Shown: in pieces, positions 6,621 through 13,962 of the stretch
Layout: each line of letters opens with the position of its first letter
How positions within the stretch are numbered: position 1 is the first letter of the stretch
Origin: CAYPLH01 sp964411505
Lineage (GTDB): Bacteria; Bacillota; Clostridia; CAYPLH01; DUMO01
Assembly: GCA_964411505.1 (NCBI GenBank)
Contig: CAYPLH010000043.1
Span: 1-33,075 of the forward strand
Reading direction: 5' to 3'
DNA: 33,075 nucleotides
Made by a program: the position numbers and the translations under genes
Notes under the pieces: model-generated
Seen by the model: only the letters and a program-made list of their open reading frames with translations
Databases searched by the model: none
What the model was told of the DNA's origin: nothing

Positions 6621-8638
6621 CAGACGAGTGGAAAAATAAATATTTAACGGATACTTTGATAATTAAAGAATTATATAATAAAAAAATTATGTTGGTTACT
6701 GGGGATGAGTCTTCCGGTAAGACTACTCTTGCTAAGAAAATATATAAAGATGCATTACTCAGTAATAAAATACCACTATTATTTATTGGTAAAGATTTTG
6801 TTTCTTTTGAAAGACAAAAGGTTATTGATATAGTAGAAAAAGAGTTTTGCAGACAATATTCAAAAGAATTGTATGATAAATACATATACGAAGATTATTC
6901 TAATAAAGTCATTATTATTGACGATATATATGAATGCAAATTAAATTCAGAAGGGCTAAAAAAGCTGCTAGATTTACTAAGTGATATTTTTGGATATATT
7001 CTAATGTTTTGTAATGAAAATTATAGAATGAATAAATTTATGGACAAAAATACAGCTATTTCATATTCGGACATTTTTTCTTGTACAATTATGCCATTTG
7101 GTTGTCTAAAACGAGATGAGTTAATAGGAAAGTGGATTTTATTGGGACAGGAGTTTTTGTTAGAAAAGGATGAAGTTAGCAATCAATGCCTTTTGAAGGG
7201 CAGAATTATTGATAATATAATTGGAACCGGCTGGGTTCCGGCTTATCCAGGGTATCTCCTTATAATAATGCAACAGCTTGAATTAAACAACACTATTGAT
7301 ACAAAAATGAGTTCACATGGTTATTTGTATCAATATATGATAAATAAGCAACTAAGTGTGATAGGTAAAACCCCCCAAGACATAAATATTTTTGATCAAG
7401 TATTAATTGATATTGCAGGATATATGCTTAATAAGAACAGTTACCAAATGTCGGAACTAGAATTAAAAGAATTTATTAATGAATATAACAATAATTACAA
7501 AATGTCTTGTGACATGTCAATTATAAATAAGCTTATCAATGGTAGATTACTGGATTCGAGAAATGGAATGTATTTTTTTAAGCATAAATATGTTTTATAT
7601 TACTTTACTTCGATATACTTACAAAGTAATATAAACAGTACCGGAATGCGGGATAAAATATATGAATTTTGCTCAAGATTATATAGTGAAAAATATGCGA
7701 ATATTGTAATATTTTTATGCCATATATCGAGGGATCGGGGAATAATTGAAGAGATTATTTATAAATCATTTGAAGTTTTTGATGGTATTGAAACCTACGA
7801 TTTTATAAATCATAAAAAGTTCATATCTAGTGTTGACACAGGATTAAAAAAAGTTTTGCTGCCAGATACAAACCTAGACATTAACAGAAGAAACATGTTG
7901 AAAAAGAGGGAATTAATTAAAAAAGAATTATATCAAGATAGTGCAATGGATGAACAGCCTTATTATTCAGAAATGGAGACAGAATATGTTGATGAGCCTA
8001 TAGAAATACTGTTATTTAATAAAGCATTCAAAACATTGGAAATAATGGGTCAAATACTAAAAAATTACCCTGGTTCTTTAAAAGGTGATATAAAAAGAGA
8101 GCTTATTATGGAATGCCATAATTTAAGCATGAGGACACTTAATGTATTCTTGATTTTTGCGGATAAGGCTATAGAAGAAGGTCTCCTTGAAAAAGTAGTT
8201 AACAATAAAGAATTTAGTAATGAGTTAACACGCGAAGAAAAATACAAACTTGTTGATGATTTAAAGCAAAAATTTGTTCGATTAGCAGAGTATATAGCAA
8301 CATCTTTTATTATAAGATTATCTATTTCCATTGGTGACAAATATTTAAAAGATTCATATTATGATATTTTTAAAGAAAATGAAGGGTCATATTCGTATAA
8401 GCTTCTTGAAATAGCAATAAATTTATTCTGCATGAATTATATTCCTGAGCAAGTAATTATGATAACATCTATGAATTTAAAAAAAACAAATAATTATTTT
8501 TCATATGAAATTTTAAGAAGCCTAGTAGGACATTTTCTGTACTTGCATGGGTGTAAAGATGTGATAATGAAGCAAAGATTGTGTTCTGAACTGAATATAG
8601 ATTCAAAAGATTTATTATTAAGACAAAAGAAGTACTAA
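6593..8638 (+). CDS. STAND-like P-loop NTPase, third gene of the HD operon
   Basis: 681 residues. Walker A is GDESSGKTT at about 37-45 and Walker B is VIIIDD at about 106-111. A sensor-like segment, FGCLKRDELIGKWILLG (near 168-184), matches the (F/Y)G-x-R-x-x-L-I-x-K-W-x-x-L pattern I associate with bacterial STAND NTPases linked to defence effectors. A winged-helix-like region follows, then a long helical C-terminus (about 380-681) that could act as a sensor or superhelical repeat. There are no membrane segments. It overlaps the HD gene by 28 bp with no independent ribosome site, so translation is probably coupled. In known systems STAND proteins detect an invader and oligomerise to activate an effector. 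Here the neighbouring HD hydrolase would be the effector; that role is inferred from gene arrangement. Confidence 0.72.
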   Translation: MHLQETIPITDEWKNKYLTDTLIIKELYNKKIMLVTGDESSGKTTLAKKIYKDALLSNKIPLLFIGKDFVSFERQKVIDIVEKEFCRQYSKELYDKYIYEDYSNKVIIIDDIYECKLNSEGLKKLLDLLSDIFGYILMFCNENYRMNKFMDKNTAISYSDIFSCTIMPFGCLKRDELIGKWILLGQEFLLEKDEVSNQCLLKGRIIDNIIGTGWVPAYPGYLLIIMQQLELNNTIDTKMSSHGYLYQYMINKQLSVIGKTPQDINIFDQVLIDIAGYMLNKNSYQMSELELKEFINEYNNNYKMSCDMSIINKLINGRLLDSRNGMYFFKHKYVLYYFTSIYLQSNINSTGMRDKIYEFCSRLYSEKYANIVIFLCHISRDRGIIEEIIYKSFEVFDGIETYDFINHKKFISSVDTGLKKVLLPDTNLDINRRNMLKKRELIKKELYQDSAMDEQPYYSEMETEYVDEPIEILLFNKAFKTLEIMGQILKNYPGSLKGDIKRELIMECHNLSMRTLNVFLIFADKAIEEGLLEKVVNNKEFSNELTREEKYKLVDDLKQKFVRLAEYIATSFIIRLSISIGDKYLKDSYYDIFKENEGSYSYKLLEIAINLFCMNYIPEQVIMITSMNLKKTNNYFSYEILRSLVGHFLYLHGCKDVIMKQRLCSELNIDSKDLLLRQKKY

Positions 8639-8659
8639 GAACCATTACTAAGAACCATT
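8634..8659 (+). repeat. 13-bp tandem duplication at a stop codon
   Basis: ACTAAGAACCATT occurs twice in immediate tandem (8634-8646 and 8647-8659). The first copy contains the stop codon of the NTPase gene. It looks like a slippage product and lies just before repeat copy B. Confidence 0.8.
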
Positions 8660-8670
8660 AATTATGCAGT

Positions 8671-8795
8671 GCTTAGTCGCTGGGGCTTCTACCGATAATA
8701 CTTATGCGCTCCCTCGCAAAGGTACCGGGTTCAACCCGAATTTTGTCGAAATATGTCGTCACTGTATTTTCCACTATATTCAACCGGATCGGGTA
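8671..8795 (+). repeat. Dispersed 3'-end repeat, copy B
   Basis: This copy follows the NTPase gene in the same orientation. It contains TTAGTCGCT, an extra 20-25 bp, then GCGCTCCCTCGCAA, GGTACC and the hairpin CGGGTTCAACCCG at 8726-8738. TGTCGAA at 8744-8750 and a decayed second box, TGTCGTC, at 8754-8760 come next. A tail (CACTATATTCAACCGGATCGG, split by single changes) is shared with copy D but not with copies A and C. The hairpin followed by AATTTT could also act as a weak terminator. Confidence 0.75.
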
Positions 8796-8901
8796 TCAAT
8801 TTTTCATGTCTAACATTGTTAAAAAATTAACTAAGATAGCATGTGAAAGTGAGCTATACTTCTGAGAATAATACATTTCACCGAATCAGCTAATTGATGA
8901 T

Positions 8902-9174
8902 ATGAAAGAGATCCCTTTTAAATCACAGAACATTATGCAGAAAAAGGCTGATAGACAAGGTTTTAAATTGATAAAAACAGATAATCGGTTAGCAACAAAT
9001 GCATCATTGGAAGTAAAAATACTTAAATGTATAGAGGGTGGTGCAGAACATGTGGATATGCTCATGGACTCATTGCCAGCAGGCAGAAATGACATAATGG
9101 AAGCATTATGTATATTAGATCTGGAAGACAAAATAAGGATTCTACCCAGCGGGCGAATTATCCTCAACTTATGA
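8902..9174 (+). CDS. DprA-like C-terminal winged-helix protein (stand-alone or remnant)
   Basis: 90 residues. The last 60 (NASLEVKILKCIEGG, EHVDMLMDSLPAGRNDIMEA and LDLEDKIRILPSGRIIL) follow the winged-helix pattern found at the C-terminus of DprA/Smf: a short helix, an acidic 'xHVDxL' helix, a recognition helix, then the KIRxLPSGR wing. The Rossmann-fold DNA-binding core of DprA is absent. There is no good ribosome site, and an in-frame stop lies only about 11 codons upstream of the ATG. It may be a leftover of a dprA-like gene or a small DNA-binding protein. It sits alone between repeat copies B and C. Confidence 0.5.
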   Translation: MKEIPFKSQNIMQKKADRQGFKLIKTDNRLATNASLEVKILKCIEGGAEHVDMLMDSLPAGRNDIMEALCILDLEDKIRILPSGRIILNL

Positions 9175-9190
9175 AGATACCGGGTTCTAG

Positions 9191-9275
9191 CAAGCTCAGT
9201 CGCGGCACTTCCTTCGCAAGGGTACTGGGTTCAACCCGAATTTTGTCGAATATTGTCGAACGCATATACAGTATG
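9191..9275 (+). repeat. Dispersed 3'-end repeat, copy C
   Basis: This copy begins 16 bp after the winged-helix ORF stop. It contains AGCTCAGTCGC, TTCGCAAGGGTAC and the TGGGTTCAACCCG hairpin. Two perfect TGTCGAA boxes follow at 9244-9250 and 9254-9260 (10-bp spacing), then CGCATATACAGTATGC, itself a small hairpin. A partial extra copy of the hairpin core (ATACCGGGTTC) lies immediately upstream at about 9178-9187, suggesting repeated insertion or slippage. Confidence 0.78.
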
Positions 9276-9537
9276 CAGCGATAAATACTACCCTTTTTAT
9301 CTACAAAATTAATTCAATTACATTGACACAATGAAACCCAGATGTTTTTTAATAAGATTCTCAGCATCTTTAAATTGAAAAGGTTTAGCGGATAAGCGTG
9401 GAACAAACATGCAGCTTCAGATGTCGTTCATTCTTGATATAAGGAATATGAAAAATGATTAGGATGTGATTTATTCTTAATCATCTTGAAATGTTTGATA
9501 TGATATTTGATGATGTTTTTTAAATTAGTCATACCTC
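9276..9537. other. Intergenic stretch without a recognisable gene
   Basis: AT-rich, with no supported ORF, RNA gene or repeat between repeat copy C and the promoter of the toxin-antitoxin operon. Confidence 0.5.
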
Positions 9538-9566
9538 TTGATTGGGGTTATCATATATGATAACAT
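9538..9566 (+). promoter_or_regulatory. Toxin-antitoxin promoter with palindromic operator
   Basis: TTGATT (9538-9543) and TAACAT (9561-9566) are 17 bp apart. A perfect 18-bp palindrome, GTTATCATATATGATAAC (9547-9564), covers the spacer and the -10 box. This is the expected site for autorepression by the XRE antitoxin of this operon. The ribosome site GGAGG is at 9596-9600. Confidence 0.7.
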
Positions 9567-9606
9567 TATTGTGAGGCATGACATACACTAATATTGGAGG
9601 TGTATC

Positions 9607-9971
9607 ATGGAGTGGCAAGTGGAATACTACAAAAAGGAAAATGGTAATATACCTGTCCTTGATTATTTGCTTTCGATAGATGTGAAATTGCGTGCAAAAG
9701 CCTTTAGTGAAATAGAACTGCTGGAAAAGCATGGATCTGATTTAAGAGAACCTTATGTAAAGCCCATAAAGGGTACGCAATATAAAGGACTTTTTGAACT
9801 GAGAGTAAAATTTGCATCGGATATCAGCAGAATATTCTATTTCACATACCGGCAGAAGACCTTGTATTACTTCATGGGTTTACGAAAAAAACTGAAATGA
9901 CGCCACAAAGGGAGCTTGATCGGGCACTGCGCTATAAAGAAGATTATGAAAGAAGGTGTGATGATGAGTAA
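9607..9971 (+). pseudogene. HigB/RelE-superfamily toxin (Gp49-like), frameshifted near its C-terminus
   Basis: The open frame from ATG 9607 gives 97 residues ending LYYFMGLRKKLK at 9900. Its body (EYYKKENGNIPVLDYLLSID, PYVKPIKGTQYKGLFELRVK, DISRIFYFTYRQK) is typical of Gp49-like HigB mRNA interferases. The normal family C-terminus, LVLLHGFTKKTEMTPQRELD and onward, is encoded in the neighbouring frame from about 9861 to the stop at 9969-9971. One missing base near 9857-9860 explains the change. The repaired frame would overlap the antitoxin start by 8 bp, a normal arrangement. The toxin is probably inactive or altered, because the conserved C-terminal strand and helix are lost. Confidence 0.75.
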
Positions 9972-10248
9972 AGCAGTAGTAAAGTTTTCTGAAGTAAAAG
10001 AGCTCTTAATGAAAGATGAAGAATTTAAAACAGAGTACGAAAAGCTAAAACCACGCTATGATGTGATTTCTCAAATTATTGAAGCACGAACAAACCAAAA
10101 CATTACCCAGGAAGAATTGGCGCTCCGGGTCGGGACTCAGAAATCCAATATCAGCCGTCTGGAAAGTGGAACGTACAATCCATCCCTTGACTTTCTGGTT
10201 AAAGTCGCCCAATGTCTTGGTAAAGAAGTACAGGTCACTTTTAAATAA
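9964..10248 (+). CDS. XRE-family antitoxin (HigA-like)
   Basis: 94 residues from ATG 9964 (MSKAVVKFSEVKELLMKDEE), chosen over ATG 9916 because of the AAGGTG ribosome site and the typical antitoxin N-terminus. The helix-turn-helix is in the C-terminal half: ITQEELALRVGTQKSNISRL followed by ESGTYNPSLDFLVKVAQCLG. The N-terminal part would bind and neutralise the toxin, and the HTH should bind the 18-bp palindrome at 9547-9564. It appears intact, so the system retains antitoxin with a damaged toxin, a safe state for a decaying toxin-antitoxin module. Confidence 0.82.
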   Translation: MSKAVVKFSEVKELLMKDEEFKTEYEKLKPRYDVISQIIEARTNQNITQEELALRVGTQKSNISRLESGTYNPSLDFLVKVAQCLGKEVQVTFK

Positions 10249-10301
10249 TGTTTTTTGGGAAGTCGTAAACAAGCTTGTGGCAGCACAGATGATTATAATA
10301 A

Positions 10302-10330
10302 GGGCTGAGAAGTCAGCGCCTTTTTCTTTT
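10302..10330 (+). terminator. Rho-independent terminator after the antitoxin
   Basis: GGGCTGA-GAAG-TCAGCGCC forms a GC-rich hairpin with one bulge, followed by a run of T residues (TTTTTCTTTT). It lies 54 bp after the antitoxin stop codon. Confidence 0.65.
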
Positions 10331-10535
10331 GATGCTGAAATGAGATAGCGAGAAAAGCTGAAGAAGGTAGATATAACAAAAAGTAACATAATGGAGATAT
10401 TTTAATGAAACATGCATAATAAAGGAAAAGTGCATGAGGGTAATGAATATGAGTTCTGAAATTATAATGTATCAAACAGTTTTGACCTAATATAACTATC
10501 TTTTAGTGTTATACATAGCTAAGGAGGGCTTTAGT

Positions 10536-10688
10536 GTGGATCAAAAATTGCGAAATTATCAAAAAGAAGCTGCTAATGCAATTTATAAATTATTTCAATC
10601 TAGTTGTGATAAAGGCAAAATGATTAGCATCGACATTCCTGAAACGAGGTATGGATGGATAGGGTATCAATTTTACAAGGATATTTAG
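10536..10688 (+). pseudogene. Truncated N-terminus of a helicase-like gene
   Basis: A good ribosome site (AAGGAGGG) precedes GTG 10536. The first 37 residues (DQKLRNYQKEAANAIYKLFQ, then KGKMISIDIPET) resemble the 'LRxYQxEA' Q-motif start of superfamily-2 helicases such as restriction-helicase subunits, just before where Walker A would come. The reading then runs into the DUF1294 gene and stops at 10688. No helicase motifs follow, so it is a 5' remnant at a deletion junction near 10645-10655. Identification from 37 residues is weak. Confidence 0.35.
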
Positions 10689-10930
10689 TAGTTACAAACC
10701 TAATTAGCTTTATAGTTATTGCAATTGATAAGTGGAAAGCAAAACGGGGAGAGTGGCGAATTCCAGAAAAAACTTTGTTGACATTTGCTGCTGCTGGAGG
10801 TTCTATAGGTCTGTGGTTTGGGATGTATATATTTCGGCATAAAACAAAAAAGATAAAGTTTTCGCTTGGAGTTCCAGTTATACTGTGTCTTCAAGTGCTT
10901 ATAGCAGTACTTTTGCAAAAAAATCATTAG
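10655..10930 (+). CDS. DUF1294 small membrane protein
   Basis: 91 residues. It shows the DUF1294 pattern: a first membrane helix (YLVVTNLISFIVIAID), the conserved DKWKAKRGEWRIPEKTLL motif, a glycine-rich second helix (FAAAGGSIGLWFGMYIF), RHKTKKIKFSLGVP, and a third helix to the end. The function of the family is unknown. The start is uncertain because the upstream sequence belongs to the truncated helicase frame; ATG 10651 and 10655 are in different frames, and 10655 is the one that fits. The body looks complete. Confidence 0.85.
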   Translation: MDRVSILQGYLVVTNLISFIVIAIDKWKAKRGEWRIPEKTLLTFAAAGGSIGLWFGMYIFRHKTKKIKFSLGVPVILCLQVLIAVLLQKNH

Positions 10931-11040
10931 ATATGATATTGGGGAGCAGTAGATACATCGGCAGGACGAGTCAAAAAATAAATTAAAATGAGGCGAGATA
11001 AGTGGATGTGTTTACTGAACTGGAGAAGTATCCGGGTTTT

Positions 11041-11253
11041 TCAACCTGCGATGTTACAAAATATTATTTTCATAGCTCATACCTCCTACCGCTGAATATT
11101 GTAATTTGTAATTTTATAGTCTAAAAAACTATTATGCTCAGTATAATCTGGATATTTATGCTCCTTTCTATAGAACTCCTTATCATGATACCAATAATCT
11201 CTGTGGAGTAATTCATGATAAATTAATAATATTAAAGTAAAGCTAGTCGTTTA
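11041..11253 (-). pseudogene. Remnant: C-terminus of an HExxH metallopeptidase-like gene plus the first codons of another gene
   Basis: On the minus strand the frame ending at TAG 11086-11088 encodes LIYHELLHRDYWYHDKEFYR, then KEHKYPDYTEHNSFLDYKIT. The HELLH zinc-binding motif and the following charged helix look like the last third of a small SprT-like or similar zinc peptidase. The N-terminal part is missing (in-frame stop at 11251-11253). Twelve bp further, after a GGAGGT site, ATG 11073 starts MKIIFCNIAG and is cut by a stop at 11041-11043. Both pieces belong to a minus-strand operon destroyed by deletion. Confidence 0.5.
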
Positions 11254-11348
11254 TACTTCTCTGAATTATGCTATAATCAAATTAATAAATCAGTAAATAA
11301 AGGAAAGATGGAAAATTAATAAAGAATAAAGAATAGAGAATGAAGTAG

Positions 11349-12320
11349 GTGATTAGTGTGATTGAAAGTAATCGGGTGGAGTCTAAAAGGGAATTGAACG
11401 ATGGCTTGGAAAAGGAAGTTGTGGGATTTTTGAATTATTCTGAAGGAGGAGAAATATACATTGGAATTGCCAATGATGGGTCAATTTTAGGTATTGAAAA
11501 TTCTGATGATATTCAAAAAAGAATAGTAGAAAGAATAAAAAATAATGTATATCCTTCAACAATGGGACTATTTGATGTAATTATTGCTAAAATGGACGGC
11601 AAAGATGTCATCAAAGTTATTATATCAAGTGGTCCTGAAAAGCCATATTATATCAAAAGGTGTGGAATGACTCCAAATGGGTGCTTTTTAAGGGTAGGCA
11701 CTACTGTTCAACAGATGACCTCGGAGATTATTGATTCTCTATATTCCAAACGCATTAGAAATTCACTTGGAAAGCTCTTATCACCGAGGCAAGACTTAAC
11801 ATTTAAACAGCTTAAGATTTATTATGAAGAAAACGGCTATGGAATGAATGATAAGTTTTTAAATAATTTAGAATTATACACTGACGAAAATAAGTTTAAT
11901 TACGCAGCATATTTACTGGCTGATGACAATGGTATTTCTATGAAAGTTGCTAAGTATTCAGGAACTGATAAAGTTTATTTAATAGAGAATGCTGAATTTG
12001 GTTATTGCTCATTGATAAAGGCAACAGAAAATATTCTTAACAAGCTAGATATTGAAAATGTTACAAAGACTGAAATTACATCAACAGTACGAAAAGAAAA
12101 GCGTCTTGTGGATCCTACGGCATTAAGGGAAGCTGTTATTAATGCAATAATCCACAATGATTATTCTAACGGAATACCTCCAGTTTTTGAAATCTTTTCT
12201 GATAGATTTGTTATTACATCATCAGGGGGCTTGCCGCAAGAATTAAGTCAAGATGAATTTTTTGAAGGAATTTCTGCACCTAGAAATAAGGAACTTATGA
12301 GGGTATTCAAAGATGTTTAA
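11349..12320 (+). CDS. Schlafen/AlbA_2-domain ATP-binding regulator, N-terminal part (ends at premature stop)
   Basis: 323 residues from GTG 11349 (GTG 11358 is also possible). The AlbA_2 domain is evident: ESNRVESKREL, VGFLNYSEGGEIYIGIANDG and GCFLRVGTTVQQM. The GHKL-like ATP-binding C-terminal part has LREAVINAIIHNDYSN and FSDRFVITSSGGLP, and ends MRVFKDV. Family members continue with LVEQLGSGVQRIL, and exactly that is encoded in the same frame after the TAA at 12318-12320. A single base change (for example GAA to TAA) therefore split the gene. These proteins are putative transcriptional or nucleic-acid regulators, common in accessory regions. The product probably lacks its last ATP-lid strand and its winged-helix tail. 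Confidence 0.8.
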   Translation: MISVIESNRVESKRELNDGLEKEVVGFLNYSEGGEIYIGIANDGSILGIENSDDIQKRIVERIKNNVYPSTMGLFDVIIAKMDGKDVIKVIISSGPEKPYYIKRCGMTPNGCFLRVGTTVQQMTSEIIDSLYSKRIRNSLGKLLSPRQDLTFKQLKIYYEENGYGMNDKFLNNLELYTDENKFNYAAYLLADDNGISMKVAKYSGTDKVYLIENAEFGYCSLIKATENILNKLDIENVTKTEITSTVRKEKRLVDPTALREAVINAIIHNDYSNGIPPVFEIFSDRFVITSSGGLPQELSQDEFFEGISAPRNKELMRVFKDV

Positions 12321-12623
12321 TTAGTTGAGCAACTTGGATCAGGCGTACAGAGAATACTAAAAGTGTATGATAAAAGTATCTTTAAATTTAGTTTAAATTT
12401 TTTAATAGTTAGTTTTCCTATAAAAAATGTCGGTGAAAACGTCGGTGAGAATGTCGGTGAAAACGTCGGTGAAAAAATGATTAAGCTCAATAATACCCAA
12501 AAAAGTATTATTAGCCTCATTAAGCATGATAAATATATTACTCAAGCAGATATAAGTAAAAAGATAAATAGAACTATTAGAACGGTTGAAAGAAATATGA
12601 AAGGGCTCCGAGATGTTGAATGA
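12321..12623 (+). pseudogene. C-terminal part of the split AlbA_2 protein (winged helix, NVGE repeats)
   Basis: It is in frame with the preceding ORF: LVEQLGSGVQRILKVYDKS, a short strand segment, NVGE repeated four times, then a helix-turn-helix, NTQKSIISLIKHDKYITQAD and RTIRTVERNMKGL. The NVGE linker followed by a winged helix is characteristic of this family. If translated separately it could start at ATG 12363. The whole gene would encode about 424 residues. Confidence 0.7.
12426..12473 (+). repeat. Four 12-bp in-frame repeats (NVGE linker)
   Basis: Four copies of AA(T/C)GTCGGTGA(A/G) encode NVGE four times. The unit number varies widely among AlbA_2 proteins, consistent with slippage of a flexible linker. 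Confidence 0.9.
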
Positions 12624-12722
12624 GCAAGCAAACATAAACTTTTTCAATGTTTTTACAGAGGTTTATAAGTTTTGCGTAACGGTTAACTATAGATTAATAA
12701 AATAGAATTCTGGAGGGCAATT

Positions 12723-13826
12723 ATGGGAAATAGACCTTACGTTTCATGGGATTTGATAGGAGATTTTATGAAAAGCGCGTTCATAAAAGTAGGAGTTCCT
12801 GAAAAGGATGCAGAAATATGTGCTGATATATTAATGGAAAGTGATAGAAGAGGAATTGAAAGTCATGGATGTAACAGGTTTAAACCTATTTATATAGACA
12901 GAATTTTATCAGGAATTCAAAATCCGGTTACAGAATTTGAAATTATAAGAGAAACACCGACTACCGCTGTTGTTGATGGTCATAATGGTATGGGGATGGT
13001 TGTTGCATACTATTCCATGAAAATGGCAATAGAAAAGGCAAAGAAGTATGGTATGGGAATGGTGGCAGTTCGCAACTCCACTCATTACGGAATAGCCGGC
13101 TACTATGCAACTATGGCTACTAAGGAAAATATGATTGGCATAACTGGAACAAATGCAAGACCTTCCATTGCTCCAACATTTGGAGTTGAAAATATGTTGG
13201 GAACAAATCCTTTGACATTTGGGATTCCGACAGACGAGGAATTCCCCTTCGTGTTAGACTGTGCAACAAGCATTACTCAAAGAGGTAAAATTGAATATTA
13301 TGCGCGTTCAGGGAAAGACACACCGGAAGGAATGGTCATAGGCGCAGATGGAAAAGCAATGACAGACAGTAATCAAATTTTAATAGATTTAGTACGAGGT
13401 AATGCAGCCCTTGCACCATTAGGCGGTATAGGGGAGGAACTGGGAGGATATAAAGGATATGGTTATGCAACAGTAGTAGAAATCCTCTCTGCTGCATTGC
13501 AAGCAGGGAATTATCTAAAGATGCTTACCGGGATTGGAGCACATGGTGAAAAAGTGCCATATCATTTGGGGCATTTCTTTATTGCGATTGATACAGAAGC
13601 TTTTGTTGGATCAGAAGAATTTAAAAAGACTGCAGGAGATATATTGAGACAGCTGCGTTCATCTAAAGTTGCACCGGGAGAAGAAAGAATTTTTACTGCC
13701 GGAGAAAAAGAATATTTAACTTGGATGGAGCGTAAGGAAAAAGGAGTTCCTATTGGAGAGGCTTTACAAAAAGAGCTAATTGATGTGCGTAATAACCTTT
13801 CGTTACCACACGAATTTCCGTTTTAA
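12723..13826 (+). CDS. Malate/lactate/ureidoglycolate dehydrogenase family (LDH2/MDH2) NAD(P)H oxidoreductase
   Basis: 367 residues, ATG with GGAGGG upstream. It has the type-2 malate/L-lactate dehydrogenase signature: ESDRRGIESHGCNRF (about 39-53, with the catalytic-His region), VVDGHNGMGMVVAYYSM, VRNSTHYGIAGYYA (about 117-130), LGTNPLTFGIPT and PLGG...GGYKGYGYATVVEILSAAL. Members reduce or oxidise 2-oxo/2-hydroxy acids with NAD(P). This fold is unrelated to classic Rossmann LDH. The substrate cannot be fixed; malate, sulfolactate, ureidoglycolate and 2,3-diketogulonate are all known. The gene is intact in a decayed neighbourhood and stands alone, with repeat copy D just after it. An upstream promoter is likely but not clear. 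Confidence 0.9.
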   Translation: MGNRPYVSWDLIGDFMKSAFIKVGVPEKDAEICADILMESDRRGIESHGCNRFKPIYIDRILSGIQNPVTEFEIIRETPTTAVVDGHNGMGMVVAYYSMKMAIEKAKKYGMGMVAVRNSTHYGIAGYYATMATKENMIGITGTNARPSIAPTFGVENMLGTNPLTFGIPTDEEFPFVLDCATSITQRGKIEYYARSGKDTPEGMVIGADGKAMTDSNQILIDLVRGNAALAPLGGIGEELGGYKGYGYATVVEILSAALQAGNYLKMLTGIGAHGEKVPYHLGHFFIAIDTEAFVGSEEFKKTAGDILRQLRSSKVAPGEERIFTAGEKEYLTWMERKEKGVPIGEALQKELIDVRNNLSLPHEFPF

Positions 13827-13844
13827 GTAAAAAATTGGTGATTA

Positions 13845-13962
13845 CAGCATTACGCTGCCACTTACGCCGTATGCTTATTATGGGCTGAAAGGTACCGGGT
13901 TCAACCCGAATTTTGTCGAACCTTGTCGTTTTGTACTCTTCACTACATTCAACTGGATCGGT
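13845..13962 (+). repeat. Dispersed 3'-end repeat, copy D
   Basis: It lies 19 bp after the dehydrogenase stop codon. It shares with copy B an exact 30-bp core from GGTACC through the CGGGTTCAACCCG hairpin to TGTCGAA (13914-13920), a decayed second box TGTCGTT (13924-13930), and the downstream CACTACATTCAACTGGATCGG-like tail. The upstream arm is more diverged than in the other copies. Confidence 0.75.

Noticed and set aside
8720..8740. GGTTCAACC inside the repeats looks like a tRNA T-arm
   Set aside because: No acceptor stem, anticodon arm or CCA end can be placed around it in any copy; it is a simple palindromic hairpin.
10079..10348. 89-codon plus-strand frame overlapping the antitoxin
   Set aside because: It is out of frame with the XRE gene, lacks a start signal, and continues through the terminator.
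12426..12473. Four 12-bp repeats as a CRISPR-like array
   Set aside because: They are in frame, have no spacers and encode the NVGE linker.
4273..13962. Repeats as integron attC sites
   Set aside because: No GTTRRRY/RYYYAAC ends and no integron integrase gene in the window; only the position after stop codons is attC-like.
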